A stretch of DNA of 64,000 bases. It comes from Nannobrachium achirus. Taxonomy: Eukaryota > Chordata > Actinopteri > Myctophiformes > Myctophidae. Location of the stretch: the NCBI GenBank assembly GCA_963921795.1, contig OY997651.1, forward strand, positions 40,722,356 to 40,786,355. The letters are read 5' to 3'. Both the position numbers and the translations under genes were made by a program. Shown one piece after another: positions 9,561 through 21,164 of the stretch (position 1 is the first letter of the stretch; every line of letters begins with the position of its first letter). The notes under the pieces were generated by a model that made no database searches, was not told the DNA's origin, and saw nothing but the letters and a program-made list of their open reading frames with translations.

Positions 9561-9957
9561 GTTAGTTTTAAAATGACTACAGTGTTTGTTGTTCTTTTGT
9601 ATTTATTAGTGTTGTTGCTATACACAACAACACACTACCTCAAGGATCAAGGATCTCCAAATTAAATTAAATGCATTTGGACGCTGACCTGCATCTCAAA
9701 ATATCTTGTTCCAGGGACCCCCCAGAGAAAAAGCTTTGAAAATATATTCAAATATTTGCACGTATATATGCTATCTTTGAATAGCCAAAGTAGAAAATAT
9801 GTTTAAAACGAGAGCAGAGTCAGCAGACCAACAGTATGTATTAACATTTGACAACGGACAAATACAATGTGAGCAGTCAGCTGACATGGAGAAGTCTGGA
9901 TCCTCAGGACAACTGCAACGTGAGTCAGACAATAAATGAGCTGTTGGCACTGTACAT
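9561..9957. other. Start of intron 4, nothing clear
   Basis: AT-rich intronic sequence. Fragments such as GTTCCAGGGACCCCCCAGAG (9710-9729) resemble the 'GGACCCCC' interior of family I elements but lack clear ends. Confidence 0.4.
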
Positions 9958-10141
9958 CAGTGGTCCTCAACCAGTGGTCCGGGGACCACCAGTGGTCTTT
10001 GAGGGGCTTCCAGGTGGTCTCCAGCTAAATGGAGATATGGTAACCAAATGGACCCTTTTAGATATTTAACTCTTGAGTTTAAAAATGAAATGGTCCATTT
10101 GGTTTCATTTTACGCTCTGAATATTTAAATTATTGTTAATC

Positions 10142-10146
10142 ATCTG
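10142..10146. repeat. Gypsy target duplication ATCTG, left copy
   Basis: ATCTG directly precedes the LTR at 10147, and the same five bases follow the other LTR at 16348-16352. Five bases is usual for Gypsy/Ty3 integrases. Confidence 0.93.
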
Positions 10147-11017
10147 TGTGAAGTTGGCCGACGGCCTAGGCTCCAAGAATGGCTCAAGATGTTCTTTTAC
10201 AGCTGTTTATTTCACCAACCTCCACCTCCGATGCAGTGTTGTACAGTGCAAACCATAATTCCAAATGCAAAAATAAAGTTGGCCAAAAATCAAAAATAGA
10301 GAACTCAAGAACAAAAGGCAAAAATCAAGAAAAAGGGAAAATAACAAACTGCACTAGACTATGCCCATGAAGGGCCCTGGCAGCTCTTCCACAGAGGTGT
10401 TCTCACCTCGCTCTCCCGAGCATAACTGAGTTGCCCAGGTTAGCAGCCTTCCTCTTAAAGGAGTGGATCGTACCACTAACCCGGGAACTAATTAACAGCA
10501 AATAGCTGATCTACAAGCTTACAGTCTCTTCTGAATACATTAACATACTAATAAATGTTCAAGTGTGTTACACTACCCATCATTTAGGTTAGAATTCATA
10601 TATAGAGACAATAGGAAACCTTTGCTCAATGTTACAGTCAAACACCCCCACTGCTCTACAGTACTGGCCCATCCCCCCCCTATTTATGTGGAATGGTACA
10701 GTCCTGATCTGTTTGTCTGCCCCACATTCAACAGAGCACAGCCAGCACTGCAGAGGAGCTACAGGTGACCAACAATGAGCTAAATCACAATAAGCATGTT
10801 CAATAAACATTTCAGAGTCATTTGTGAAACCACACCGTATCGACATTTGTTTACATAAGCCACGCAGCACATACACCTCACAACAGCGCTCCCAAACCGG
10901 CCGGTGTTCTTAATTAGTATTTGGCGCAGCTGTGTGGTGTGTGTGTGTGCGTGCGTGTGCATGCAATGTCTTTAAGCAGAGCGCATCTTCCTATAGGGCA
11001 CGGGCTGCCCCGTGACA
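10147..11017 (-). repeat. Gypsy 3' LTR
   Basis: 871 bp. On the minus strand it starts TGTCACGGGGCAGCCC and ends GGCCAACTTCACA. It includes a half copy of the palindromic module at about 10500-10523 (AATAGCTGATCTACAAGC). A GT-rich stretch is at 10934-10960. It supplies the last codons and stop of the RT-RNase H ORF. Confidence 0.95.
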
Positions 11018-12558
11018 TTTCCCCCCCCCTCTGAAGGCGCCCCCTGTGGCGTCCTCGACAGGAAGTCAGCGGTGCAGTTCTCGGACCCCTTCCTGTACCG
11101 AACCACAAAGTCATACGGCTGCATAGCCAAGAACCACCTAGTGATTCGGGAGTTAGTGTCCTTCATTTCTTTCAACCAGGCCAATGCCCGGTGGTCCGTC
11201 TCCAAGGTGAACTCTCTCCCCAACAGATAGTACTTCAGGGAGTCAAGTGCCCATTTTATGGCAAGGCACTCCTTTTCCACCACCGAATACCGCACCTCAT
11301 GGTCCATGAGCTTCCTGCTGATGTAGACGATGGGATGGAGGTTACCTGCTTCCCATTGCAGTAACGCCGCCCCTATGCCCACATCCGAGGCATCAGTCTG
11401 GACCATGAACGGCTGTTCGAAGTCAGGGCTTTTCAGAATGGGTTCTTTGCACAACAAGTCTTTCAGGGTGTTGAAGGCCACCTCACAGCGCTCCGTCCAC
11501 TTCACCTTGTTGGGCAAGTTCTTTTTGGTGAGATCGGTGAGGGGAGCTGCGATGGTGGATAGCCTGGGAATGAACCGGCCATACCAGCCAATCAGGCCCA
11601 ATACGGACTTGACCTGAGACTTGGTGGTAGGTCTCTCAGCCAACCTGACAGCCTCGAGCTTCCCAACCTGTGGCCGAATTACCCCATTACCCAGCACATA
11701 CCCCAGGTACTCCGTCTCATGTTTGGCAATGGCACACTTGTCTGGACGGATGGTCAGGCCCGCCCCCTTGAGTCTCTGGAACACAGCTTGTAGATGGACC
11801 AGATGTTCTTGCCAGGACCTGCTGTACACCACCACATCATCCAGGTAGGCTGCTGCAAAGGCCTCTGTGCCCACCAGAACTCTGTCCATCAACCGTTGGA
11901 AAGTTGCAGGTGCCCCATTGAGACCAAAGGGCAGGACAGTAAACTGAAAATGTCCAAACGGCGTTCTAAACGCGGTGCACTCTTTGCTCTCTGGGCTGAG
12001 GGGGACCTGCCAGTAACCCTTACACAGATCAAGGGTCGTGATGTAGTGTGAACTGCCAACCCTCTCCAGAAGGTCGTCAATTCTTGGCATCGGATACAAG
12101 TCTCTCTTAGTGACCTTGTTCACCTTCCTGAAGTCGAGACAGAACCTCAGAGTTCCATCTTTCTTTGGGACCAGGATGATTGGACTGCTCCACTCACTGG
12201 ACGATTGCTCGATGACACCCAGCTCCCTCATCGCCTCGATCTCCTTCTTCAGGACTGGCAGCAGGCGTTCTGGAACCCTGTAGACAGGCTGGCGAAGGGG
12301 ATCTGTCTCTTTCAAGGCGACACGGTGTTGAGTGACATCGGTGCGGCCTGGAGTTAACCCAAACAGGTGCTTGGGCAGGATCTGAAGAAGCTCCTTCCTC
12401 TTCTCCTCCTCCAGGTGGCTCAGCTCCAGCTGTGGCTCCCCCTCTGGCACTGGTAGGTACTGCTCCGGTGTCTCCTCTTCCTCCCTCACAGCCTTCACAT
12501 ACAGAGTGTGGCTTGCTGGTGGCGGTGGGGTGGGACGAGGATTCCATTTCTTGAGCAT
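10972..12558 (-). CDS. pol: Gypsy pol ORF2: reverse transcriptase and RNase H
   Basis: 528 codons from the first ATG; stop inside the 3' LTR. The reverse transcriptase domain spans about residues 75-300, with Asp177 in TLDL and the YLDD active site at 238-241. RNase H follows, with Asp389 in QTDAS, Glu428/430, Asp455 in TDH and Asp498 in ADFLS. All key residues are present, so the copy may be functional. The frame overlaps the upstream ORF by 365 bp and lies +1 relative to it. A TAG at 12574-12576 closes this frame upstream, so translation presumably enters by frameshifting near 12559-12573 or by reinitiation. The integrase C-terminal tail appears to continue in this frame (MLKKWNP). There is no integrase downstream. 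Confidence 0.93.
   Translation of the reverse strand: MLKKWNPRPTPPPPASHTLYVKAVREEEETPEQYLPVPEGEPQLELSHLEEEKRKELLQILPKHLFGLTPGRTDVTQHRVALKETDPLRQPVYRVPERLLPVLKKEIEAMRELGVIEQSSSEWSSPIILVPKKDGTLRFCLDFRKVNKVTKRDLYPMPRIDDLLERVGSSHYITTLDLCKGYWQVPLSPESKECTAFRTPFGHFQFTVLPFGLNGAPATFQRLMDRVLVGTEAFAAAYLDDVVVYSRSWQEHLVHLQAVFQRLKGAGLTIRPDKCAIAKHETEYLGYVLGNGVIRPQVGKLEAVRLAERPTTKSQVKSVLGLIGWYGRFIPRLSTIAAPLTDLTKKNLPNKVKWTERCEVAFNTLKDLLCKEPILKSPDFEQPFMVQTDASDVGIGAALLQWEAGNLHPIVYISRKLMDHEVRYSVVEKECLAIKWALDSLKYYLLGREFTLETDHRALAWLKEMKDTNSRITRWFLAMQPYDFVVRYRKGSENCTADFLSRTPQGAPSEGGGNVTGQPVPYRKMRSA
11018..11033 (-). other. Gypsy polypurine tract
   Basis: On the minus strand AGAGGGGGGGGGAAA lies immediately before the 3' LTR (TGTCAC...). 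This is the expected position and composition of the plus-strand primer for reverse transcription. Confidence 0.85.
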
Positions 12559-15442
12559 GTTGATATGGAATGTCTAACGGCCGTCCGCGGTCAGGCATGT
12601 GGATCTGGTACGTCACCGGACCCATTTTCTGCTTGACCTTGAAGGGACCCTGCCACTTTGCCAACAGCTTCTGCTCTGAAGTCGGCAACAGCAACAAGAC
12701 GTCCTCACCCGGCTGGAGACTTCGCTGCCTGGCTGACCGGTCATACCACTCTTTCTGCTTTGCCTGGGCTTGGAGTAGATGTTCTCTGGCAATGGTGGTG
12801 GACCTCATGAGCTGCTCTCGCATGTTTAGGACGTAGGAGAGAATGTTCATGTCCTGTGCTTTAGCGGGACCCTCCCAGGTCTCACGGAGCACATCAAGAG
12901 GCCCTCGAACCTGGTGGGCGTAAAGCAGCTCAAAAGGTGAAAAGCCCGTCGAGGCCTGAGGGACCTCGCGGTAAGCAAACAGAATGTATGGCAGCCATTT
13001 GTCCCAGTCTTTACCAGTCTCTGATACAAATTTCTTGAGCATGCCTTTCAAAGTCTGGTTCAGGCGCTCTACTAGCCCGTCAGTCTGAGGGTGGTAAGGG
13101 GTAGTCCTTATTCTCTTAATCCCTAACAGCTGATAGGCCTGTGCAAGCGTACGGCTCATAAAGTTCGGACCTTGGTCACTTAAAACTTCCCGAGGAATGC
13201 CCACCTGGGAAAAGAACTTTAGCAGAGCCGATGCTACTTGCCTAGCCGTCACCTCTCTCATCGGAATGGCCTCAGGATATCTGGTGGCATAGTCGCTGAT
13301 AACCAGAATAAACCGGTTTCCTGATTTGCTTCTCTCCAGGGGCCCCACTACATCTACTCCTATTCTCTCAAATGGAGTACCAATGACAGGAAGTGGAATA
13401 AGGGGTACAGGGGCTGTAGCTTTCCCTGCTGTTAACTGGCATTCTGGACAGGTTTTACAATACTCCTTGACCTGGGTGTACATTCCTGGCCAACAAAACC
13501 TCTTAGAAATGCGCTGCAGGGTTTTCATAAAGCCCAGGTGACCCGCCCAAGGAATCGTGTGACCCACCCTTAGCACTTCCTCTCTACAGGATTTGGGGAG
13601 TACTAGCTGTCTCCCATCTTCACTGACTCTGTACAGAAGATCATTTTCAATGACATAGTGCTCACGGTGGGACAAAATGCCTGTGTGTTCCTTCTCTGCT
13701 TCTTTGAAACACTGCCCCAGAGTGGAGTCCTCATGCTGACATTTAGCAAGATCACAGGGTAAGGTGTCTAACTGCAGCTCTAGCGCTGGCACTTCTGGCT
13801 CTGCCTGCTCTATGAACTGTGGCATAAGACCCTCTGCTTGAACTTGCTGTCTGCGCCTCTCCAATCTGTCCTCGTGTGTAACTGTAGGCTCCCCTACCTC
13901 CTCCCCATGCAACGGCATTAACTGCATTAACATGCCTGCCTGCGTGTCGGGTGTACCAGGTAGGTGTGCTGTAACTGACACTGGCTCAAGTGTAACAGGG
14001 GACCCTGCCTGCTGGATTACAGATGAAACTAGTGGCTGTACCTCCGGCAATGGAGCCTGCCTGGCTCTGGCACGTGTCACTACCCCACAAAACCTTTCCC
14101 TGCTTTCATCAATGAGGTCATACAGGACTGGAAAATCTGTACCAAGCAGGATGGGGTAGGGCAACTCTGGGACAACACCCACTTTCATCAGGTACACCTG
14201 CCCTTTAACCTCAATGTAAATGTCAGCAGTAGGGCTCCGTTCTTCATGGCCATGGACACAAATGACAGGGATTGAGTCTCCATCATTCCACAGTTCTTTA
14301 GCAACCAAGTGAGACTGTACCAGAGACTGTGAACAACCTGTGTCTAAGAGAGCAGTGTAAGGCTTGCCATTTAGCTTAACAGTGGTCAAAGGGGAGTCTG
14401 GCTGCTCTTCAGGGTGTACCGGGAACTCAGGCCTAGGGACATAGCAAAGACTGGTGGACTTGGGCTTTTTGAGGGGGCACACGGGGCGTGTATGTCCTAC
14501 TTTACCACAATTATAACACACAATCTCTGGCCTGACACCTATCACGTAGGTGTCAACGAGATCTGCTGCCTCTTCCGCTGTCTCAGGATCCCGCTCTTTG
14601 ACCCAGACCTTGACTTCTGTGTAGAGGACCCTGAGGTATTGCTCAAGGACCACCTTCTCAAGGATGTCCTCTTTGGAGGCAGATGAGAAGTCAAACCACT
14701 TGCTGCATAGGTCTTTGAGCCGGGTGTACAGCTCATGAGGTGACTCGTCTTCTGGCACATCGAGGCTCCGGAAGCGCTGGCAGTACAAGTCTTTGTTCAC
14801 CTCGTACTTTCTCAACACTGCCGCTTTCAGCCGGTCGTAGTCTTGCGTGTAGACTGGGTCCATCGCTACAAACGCCGCTCTTGCTTTGCCTGTCAGCAAG
14901 GGAATCAGCCGGATGGCCCACTGCTGTCGTGGCCATCTGTACACCACCGCCAGCCTCTCAAAGGTTGTAAGAAAATGTTCAATATCATCGGAGTCTTCCA
15001 ACCTCACCAGCCTGGGGTCCCCCATCGGCACTGGTGCTGACCCTAGTCCTGCTGCTGCACCTCCCATCACTGGTCCCGTTGGCGCTGGTCCCGTTGGCGC
15101 TGGTCCCGTTGGCGCTGGTCCCGTTGGCCCTGTTGGCGCCCTCGGCAGCGCCCTGGCTGCCTCCATATCTAACTGGATCTGGGTTATCTGGTGATTAATG
15201 ACATCGAGCCTCTGCTCCTGTCGTTGCCGGTTGTTGTCCTCCCTTCTTTCCTTCTCCATCTGAGATTGCATGTACGTTTCGAACATTTTGGCCAGGCTGG
15301 AAAATGTTGCCTCTTGGGAGGTGGTGGTGCTCACTCCGCTGTGGACTGGTTCCTCCACAACTCCTCCTGTGGCACTTTCTTCATCCTCTTCCGAGAGCGC
15401 TGCTTGCTGCTGGTGGTTTCGTAGCACTGGTTTTGGAGGCAT
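12194..15442 (-). CDS. gag-pol: Gypsy ORF1: Gag, protease and integrase
   Basis: The likely start is the ATG at 15442, after the primer site (MPPKPVLRN); the open frame extends into the LTR but that part is leader. Residues from this start: coiled, charged region about 40-100; PTGPA repeats 103-125; Gag/SCAN-like helical domain about 150-275; CX2CX4HX4C zinc knuckle 309-322 (CYNCGKVGHTRPVC); aspartic protease with DTG at 367-369; HHCC integrase zinc domain about 628-665; integrase catalytic Asp697, Asp756 and Glu792 (35 residues between the last two, DD35E); then a C-terminal GPY/F-like region (KWQGPF). The last roughly 115 codons overlap ORF2 in another frame and are Gly/Glu/Ser-rich without a domain, so they are probably read-through of the wrong frame. 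Confidence 0.92.
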   Translation of the reverse strand: MPPKPVLRNHQQQAALSEEDEESATGGVVEEPVHSGVSTTTSQEATFSSLAKMFETYMQSQMEKERREDNNRQRQEQRLDVINHQITQIQLDMEAARALPRAPTGPTGPAPTGPAPTGPAPTGPVMGGAAAGLGSAPVPMGDPRLVRLEDSDDIEHFLTTFERLAVVYRWPRQQWAIRLIPLLTGKARAAFVAMDPVYTQDYDRLKAAVLRKYEVNKDLYCQRFRSLDVPEDESPHELYTRLKDLCSKWFDFSSASKEDILEKVVLEQYLRVLYTEVKVWVKERDPETAEEAADLVDTYVIGVRPEIVCYNCGKVGHTRPVCPLKKPKSTSLCYVPRPEFPVHPEEQPDSPLTTVKLNGKPYTALLDTGCSQSLVQSHLVAKELWNDGDSIPVICVHGHEERSPTADIYIEVKGQVYLMKVGVVPELPYPILLGTDFPVLYDLIDESRERFCGVVTRARARQAPLPEVQPLVSSVIQQAGSPVTLEPVSVTAHLPGTPDTQAGMLMQLMPLHGEEVGEPTVTHEDRLERRRQQVQAEGLMPQFIEQAEPEVPALELQLDTLPCDLAKCQHEDSTLGQCFKEAEKEHTGILSHREHYVIENDLLYRVSEDGRQLVLPKSCREEVLRVGHTIPWAGHLGFMKTLQRISKRFCWPGMYTQVKEYCKTCPECQLTAGKATAPVPLIPLPVIGTPFERIGVDVVGPLERSKSGNRFILVISDYATRYPEAIPMREVTARQVASALLKFFSQVGIPREVLSDQGPNFMSRTLAQAYQLLGIKRIRTTPYHPQTDGLVERLNQTLKGMLKKFVSETGKDWDKWLPYILFAYREVPQASTGFSPFELLYAHQVRGPLDVLRETWEGPAKAQDMNILSYVLNMREQLMRSTTIAREHLLQAQAKQKEWYDRSARQRSLQPGEDVLLLLPTSEQKLLAKWQGPFKVKQKMGPVTYQIHMPDRGRPLDIPYQHAQEMESSSHPTATSKPHSVCEGCEGGRGDTGAVPTSARGGATAGAEPPGGGEEEGASSDPAQAPVWVNSRPHRCHSTPCRLERDRSPSPACLQGSRTPAASPEEGDRGDEGAGCHRAIVQ
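15064..15131. repeat. 15-bp tandem repeat in gag
   Basis: GGCGCTGGTCCCGTT is repeated about four times, encoding the PTGPA repeats of Gag on the minus strand. The copy number probably varies between element copies. Confidence 0.85.
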
Positions 15443-15462
15443 CTTGAACTTTTCTTCGCTTG

Positions 15463-15474
15463 CTTCTGACACCA
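15463..15474 (-). other. Gypsy primer binding site, tRNA-Leu type
   Basis: Two bases inside the 5' LTR the minus strand reads TGGTGTCAGAAG. This is complementary over 12 bases to CTTCTGACACCA, the 3' end of vertebrate tRNA-Leu(CAA) including the added CCA, as I recall it. Position and length are those of a minus-strand primer site. Confidence 0.85.
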
Positions 15475-15476
15475 CA

Positions 15477-16347
15477 TGTGAAGTTGGCCGACGGCCTAGG
15501 CTCCAAGAATGGCTCAAGATGTTCTTTTACAGCTGTTTATTTCACCAACCTCCACCTCCGATGCAGTGTTGTACAGTGCAAACCATAATTCCAAATGCAA
15601 AAATAAAGTTGGCCAAAAATCAAAAATAGAGAACTCAAGAACAAAAGGCAAAAATCAAGAAAAAGGGAAAATAACAAACTGCACTAGACTATGCCCATGA
15701 AGGGCCCTGGCAGCTCTTCCACAGAGGTGTTCTCACCTCGCTCTCCCGAGCATAACTGAGTTGCCCAGGTTAGCAGCCTTCCTCTTAAAGGAGTGGATCG
15801 TACCACTAACCCGGGAACTAATTAACAGCAAATAGCTGATCTACAAGCTTACAGTCTCTTCTGAATACATTAACATACTAATAAATGTTCAAGTGTGTTA
15901 CACTACCCATCATTTAGGTTAGAATTCATATATAGAGACAATAGGAAACCTTTGCTCAATGTTACAGTCAAACACCCCCACTGCTCTACAGTACTGGCCC
16001 ATCCCCCCCCTATTTATGTGGAATGGTACAGTCCTGATCTGTTTGTCTGCCCCACATTCAACAGAGCACAGCCAGCACTGCAGAGGAGCTACAGGTGACC
16101 AACAATGAGCTAAATCACAATAAGCATGTTCAATAAACATTTCAGAGTCATTTGTGAAACCACACCGTATCGACATTTGTTTACATAAGCCACGCAGCAC
16201 ATACACCTCACAACAGCGCTCCCAAACCGGCCGGTGTTCTTAATTAGTATTTGGCGCAGCTGTGTGGTGTGTGTGTGTGCGTGCGTGTGCATGCAATGTC
16301 TTTAAGCAGAGCGCATCTTCCTATAGGGCACGGGCTGCCCCGTGACA
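15477..16347 (-). repeat. Gypsy 5' LTR
   Basis: 871 bp, identical in length and, as far as I compared, in sequence to 10147-11017. It carries the element's own promoter on the minus strand. A half copy of the palindromic module is at about 15830-15853. The right-hand duplication ATCTG is at 16348-16352. Confidence 0.95.
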
Positions 16348-16576
16348 ATCTGCATTACTTAATTTTTGATCAATGTTTGCCTGTTATCTATCCTGTGATG
16401 GTACCACATCAATTCAATAGAGCATGTAATGTAATTGTGTTCAAAATCTTATCCAACAACAACAAAATATTCTAAGTCTTGGGTCTGAGAGGCTAAATCT
16501 CATCAAACGGTGGCCCAAATGTTGAATAAATAATGGACCTTGATACGAAAAGGGTTGGAAAAACACCGGTGTACTT

Positions 16577-17566
16577 GATGAATAGAGTGGCAACAAAATA
16601 TATGAACATTTCTCAATCCAGTGGGCAGTTTGCAAACATGCACAAGTGATGTAACCATCCAGGAATCCACTGCACTAGTAAGGTGGGCACTTGCATGGAG
16701 AGGAAGGAGAATTGGCAAGCTGGCAAGTGTTTGCCACCGCTGGCCGTATATTAGACTAATTGCCAACATCACCACGTACTCTTTACTTTGTCATGGTTTA
16801 CTTTGTCAGTTGTCGTTGTTGATAAACGATCATGTTTCCAGTTTGAAAGTCCTTGTTTTTCACAAAACAATGAACTTCTATTCATTATGTAGTGGCAAAT
16901 CATTGAATCCCTGAATGCGAGTCATTTTTATTACCAGTAGGCCTGACTGTGCAGTATGCCGTCAACCGCTCCTCCCCCCCCCGCCCCCCCAAATGAGAGT
17001 CAGTCATGCTGCACTTAGCCTTGTTTGTGTGCAAGGTTGGACTCAACTTCACTATCCAAGAAGCATATTCTTGGATAACTATTGCAGGGTTACATTTATT
17101 GCTCTGTTACAAAGAAACTGCAATGCTTAAGGTCATTGAGTTTAAATGTATAAATCGCTTGCCTTGGATATGAACCCCTTGCATGTGTCAGCATAATGAC
17201 ACTCGCCCTGTAGGTCTCCTCTGAAGCAGCAACGCTTCAGTGGGCTACAACAACTCTGCCACTCCTTCATGTAATTGGCCCTAAAACAATGGGAGGAAAG
17301 CTAATGACTCCTAAAACCAGGTTCAAAGGAGGGTACTGGTTTTAAAAGGACAAGAAAGAACTTCACTTACAAGGGTTGGGTCTTTTAAAACCCTACAATA
17401 GCCAAGGGATGTAAATCATTCTCTATATGTTAGGTACACAAGCACCCACGTGTATGAATGCAAACGGCTTGCGAATGAAGCAAGCCTAATGCACCTGAAC
17501 TTTGTCCCACAAATCACACTGTGCGTGCAGTGCACAGTGACCACGCTACATGCACTATAAAGTAGA
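16577..17566. other. Intron 4 sequence, nothing recognised
   Basis: No coding exon or transposon end recognised. A C-rich run lies at 16973-16989. Confidence 0.4.
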
Positions 17567-17574
17567 CATTAGTA

Positions 17575-18244
<670 letters not shown>

Positions 18245-18252
18245 CACTAGTA

Positions 18253-19362
<1,110 letters not shown>

Positions 19363-19798
19363 CTCTTTTTTCCTCTCACAAGGGTATCCAAAAACCACTT
19401 ATACTTTGTTGACTGGTTTCCCAAGGGCTCTACACTAAGCGTCTCCTGTTATCTCACTCACAACGGCTGCTATTTTCGCAGAATATCCCCCCAGATCCGA
19501 GACGCTGTGGTTCATGATGTGGCACTGGGTTTGTTTATGTTGGAGTGAGGAGGGAAACGGTAGTGTAGCCTGTAGGGAGGGACCAGTCAGGTCCCAGCCC
19601 GCGTTCACACACACACACCTCATCCTGCCTGTGATCACATCAGTGCGTCAGCCAGCTGTGGCCCCCCCCTACCCTTAAATTAACATTATTATTACATTAG
19701 GTTGACCATCAGTGAGTTTCAACGGCTGCTAGTAGATACCACTGTGTGGCCGCAGGCATTTACTGTACATATAATTCAACAGTCACTTGTCTTGACCA

Positions 19799-20056
19799 CT
19801 GTTTACTATAAACAGTGGGTCGGGACAGATTTTTTTTTGTGGGACACGACGGGTAAATGTTTCCTACATTTAAAAAGATAGCTTGTTTCAAAAGATTTTA
19901 AAACGTTTTATAAAAAAATCACAACTTTCCATCAATTAGAAACGAGCGCGTGTGAGCCTGTAGATCTGCTATTTTCCCTAGTTTGGAGTTTGGACAAGGC
20001 CAAACTTCTAATTTCTCTTTCGGGTCTCGGGCTAAAAAGTTTGGGAACCGCTGGTT
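19799..20056. mobile_element. Decayed family F hAT-like element
   Basis: The right end AAAAAGTTTGGGAACCGCTG is clear; the left end is shortened (CAGTGGGTCGGGACAG at 19813). It carries the right half of the palindromic core (GAGCCTGTAGATCTGCTATTTT, 19954-19974). CTTGACCA occurs on both sides (19791-19798, 20057-20064), possibly the duplication. Confidence 0.6.
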
Positions 20057-20639
20057 CTTGACCATCGCTGCTTGTAATGAGTTGAGTTTATGTGCGGTGA
20101 GTGGCCCATGATGACCTGTAGAGTTTTAGATCGGGTCAGTCAGCTGCCCGTACTTACACGCAGTGCCAAAGTTGACATGAGGCTATTTCAAGCTCTCTGC
20201 ACTTATTTCTGCATAGCCAGCACTCGGACCGTGCCAGCCAGCTGATCTTTTATTTTGCTCCTTCTTAAGCTGTGCAATCATTTTTTTATTGCTTTCATTT
20301 CCTCTCACTTGTATTTCACAATTCCTCTCTTCCTTTGGAAGGGGCTTCCTCCCCACCCCCACCCCCACCCCCCTGTCAGCTCAGCGCTTTACAGGGGCTG
20401 GAGGAGGAGGTGGTGGTGGATGGTAGCTCTGCTCCGTCCACCTCTTGTTTGACCAGGCGCCCGGGTGAAAGCCCCTGTAACTGTAACCTGATCCTCGCTG
20501 TGTGTTGTTTTTATGACGCGATTGCGTGTCTCAGCCATTACGATTCAGAGATTTTCAAGTGTGTGTTTTGTAATTCCAAGAGGTTCAAGGTTTCATTCAA
20601 GGTTTTCCCAGTCCCAGAACACCGTGTTACCGTGCCCTC

Positions 20640-21164
20640 CCTCCCTCCACCATTGTTTCTCCCGTATGCTCTCATCCTCCTCCCTCTGCCGTCGCTCACT
20701 CATGCACGTGCACACACGCGCGTGCGCGCGCTCTCCGTCCCTCCCGTTCAGCTGAACCTCCCACCCTTTCACCCAGGAGGGAGGCGGGCAGAGGCCAAGT
20801 AGCTGTCTGCCGTTGACAGTCTCTCACACAACACACAGTTTTGCTCTGAGCTGTGAACTGTTTGACTGAGTGTGTGAGAGTGTGTGTGTCTTCCAAAGGT
20901 CCTACTTTTCCAGGCTGTCCCCAGCACTACTGCTACGGGGTGGATGGGGGAGGGCAGGGAAGAAGGGGGGAGGAGGTATGGGTTTAACTTTGAGTCTCTC
21001 AGATTGAGTTGACAGTTTTGACTTCATCAGGGGTTTGTCATCTTTCTTTTTTTTCCCGTTCTATTGTCTGAGACTCATAGAGAGTGAGTTACTCCCCTTG
21101 GATATCTTGTTTCTCTCCCTCTTTTTACTGGATTTTTCGTGGATTAGTTTGGGACAATAAAAGG
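20640..21164 (+). promoter_or_regulatory. tbc1d14: Candidate internal promoter and 5' UTR of tbc1d14 (isoform 2)
   Basis: A pyrimidine-rich, locally GC-richer stretch without transposon ends runs into a strong translation start at 21165. It contains GCGCGTGCGCGCG near 20715 and TCCCTCCC runs. Immediately around the ATG, AGGATGGCGGCC again resembles a YY1 element, as at 774-784. The position of the transcription start is unknown. Confidence 0.45.

Larger units (their letters stand above)
10147..16347 (-). mobile_element. Complete Gypsy LTR retrotransposon, Gmr1-like (6201 bp)
   Basis: Two 871-bp LTRs that I find identical wherever I compared them bound a 4459-bp interior on the minus strand. 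In element orientation it has a 5' LTR (15477-16347), primer site, Gag-protease-integrase ORF, RT-RNase H ORF, purine tract and 3' LTR (10147-11017). The LTRs have TG...CA ends and the duplication is ATCTG. Integrase lies upstream of reverse transcriptase, the reverse of ordinary Gypsy elements but as in the Gmr1-like group of deuterostome Gypsy elements, first described from cod. No envelope gene is present. It lies antisense in intron 4 of tbc1d14. Identical LTRs imply a recent insertion. Confidence 0.95.
9958..16568. mobile_element. hAT-like miniature element, family J, split by the Gypsy element
   Basis: The left part (9958-10146) starts CAGTGGTCCTCAACCAGTGG; the right part (16353-16568) ends GGTTGGAAAAACACCG. 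CTGTACAT (9950-9957) and GTGTACTT (16569-16576) are a worn duplication. The two parts align with the uninterrupted copy at 5702-6113, and the Gypsy insertion site corresponds to TCTGCATTACTT there. Confidence 0.8.

Noticed and set aside
12194..12570. The Gly/Glu/Ser-rich C-terminus of the Gypsy ORF1 as a novel domain
   Set aside because: It overlaps the RT frame and looks like out-of-frame reading of conserved pol sequence.
20272..20802. 176-codon open frame upstream of the 21165 exon
   Set aside because: No similarity, Pro/Leu-rich from CT-rich DNA, and no splice signals; better read as intron or 5' UTR sequence.
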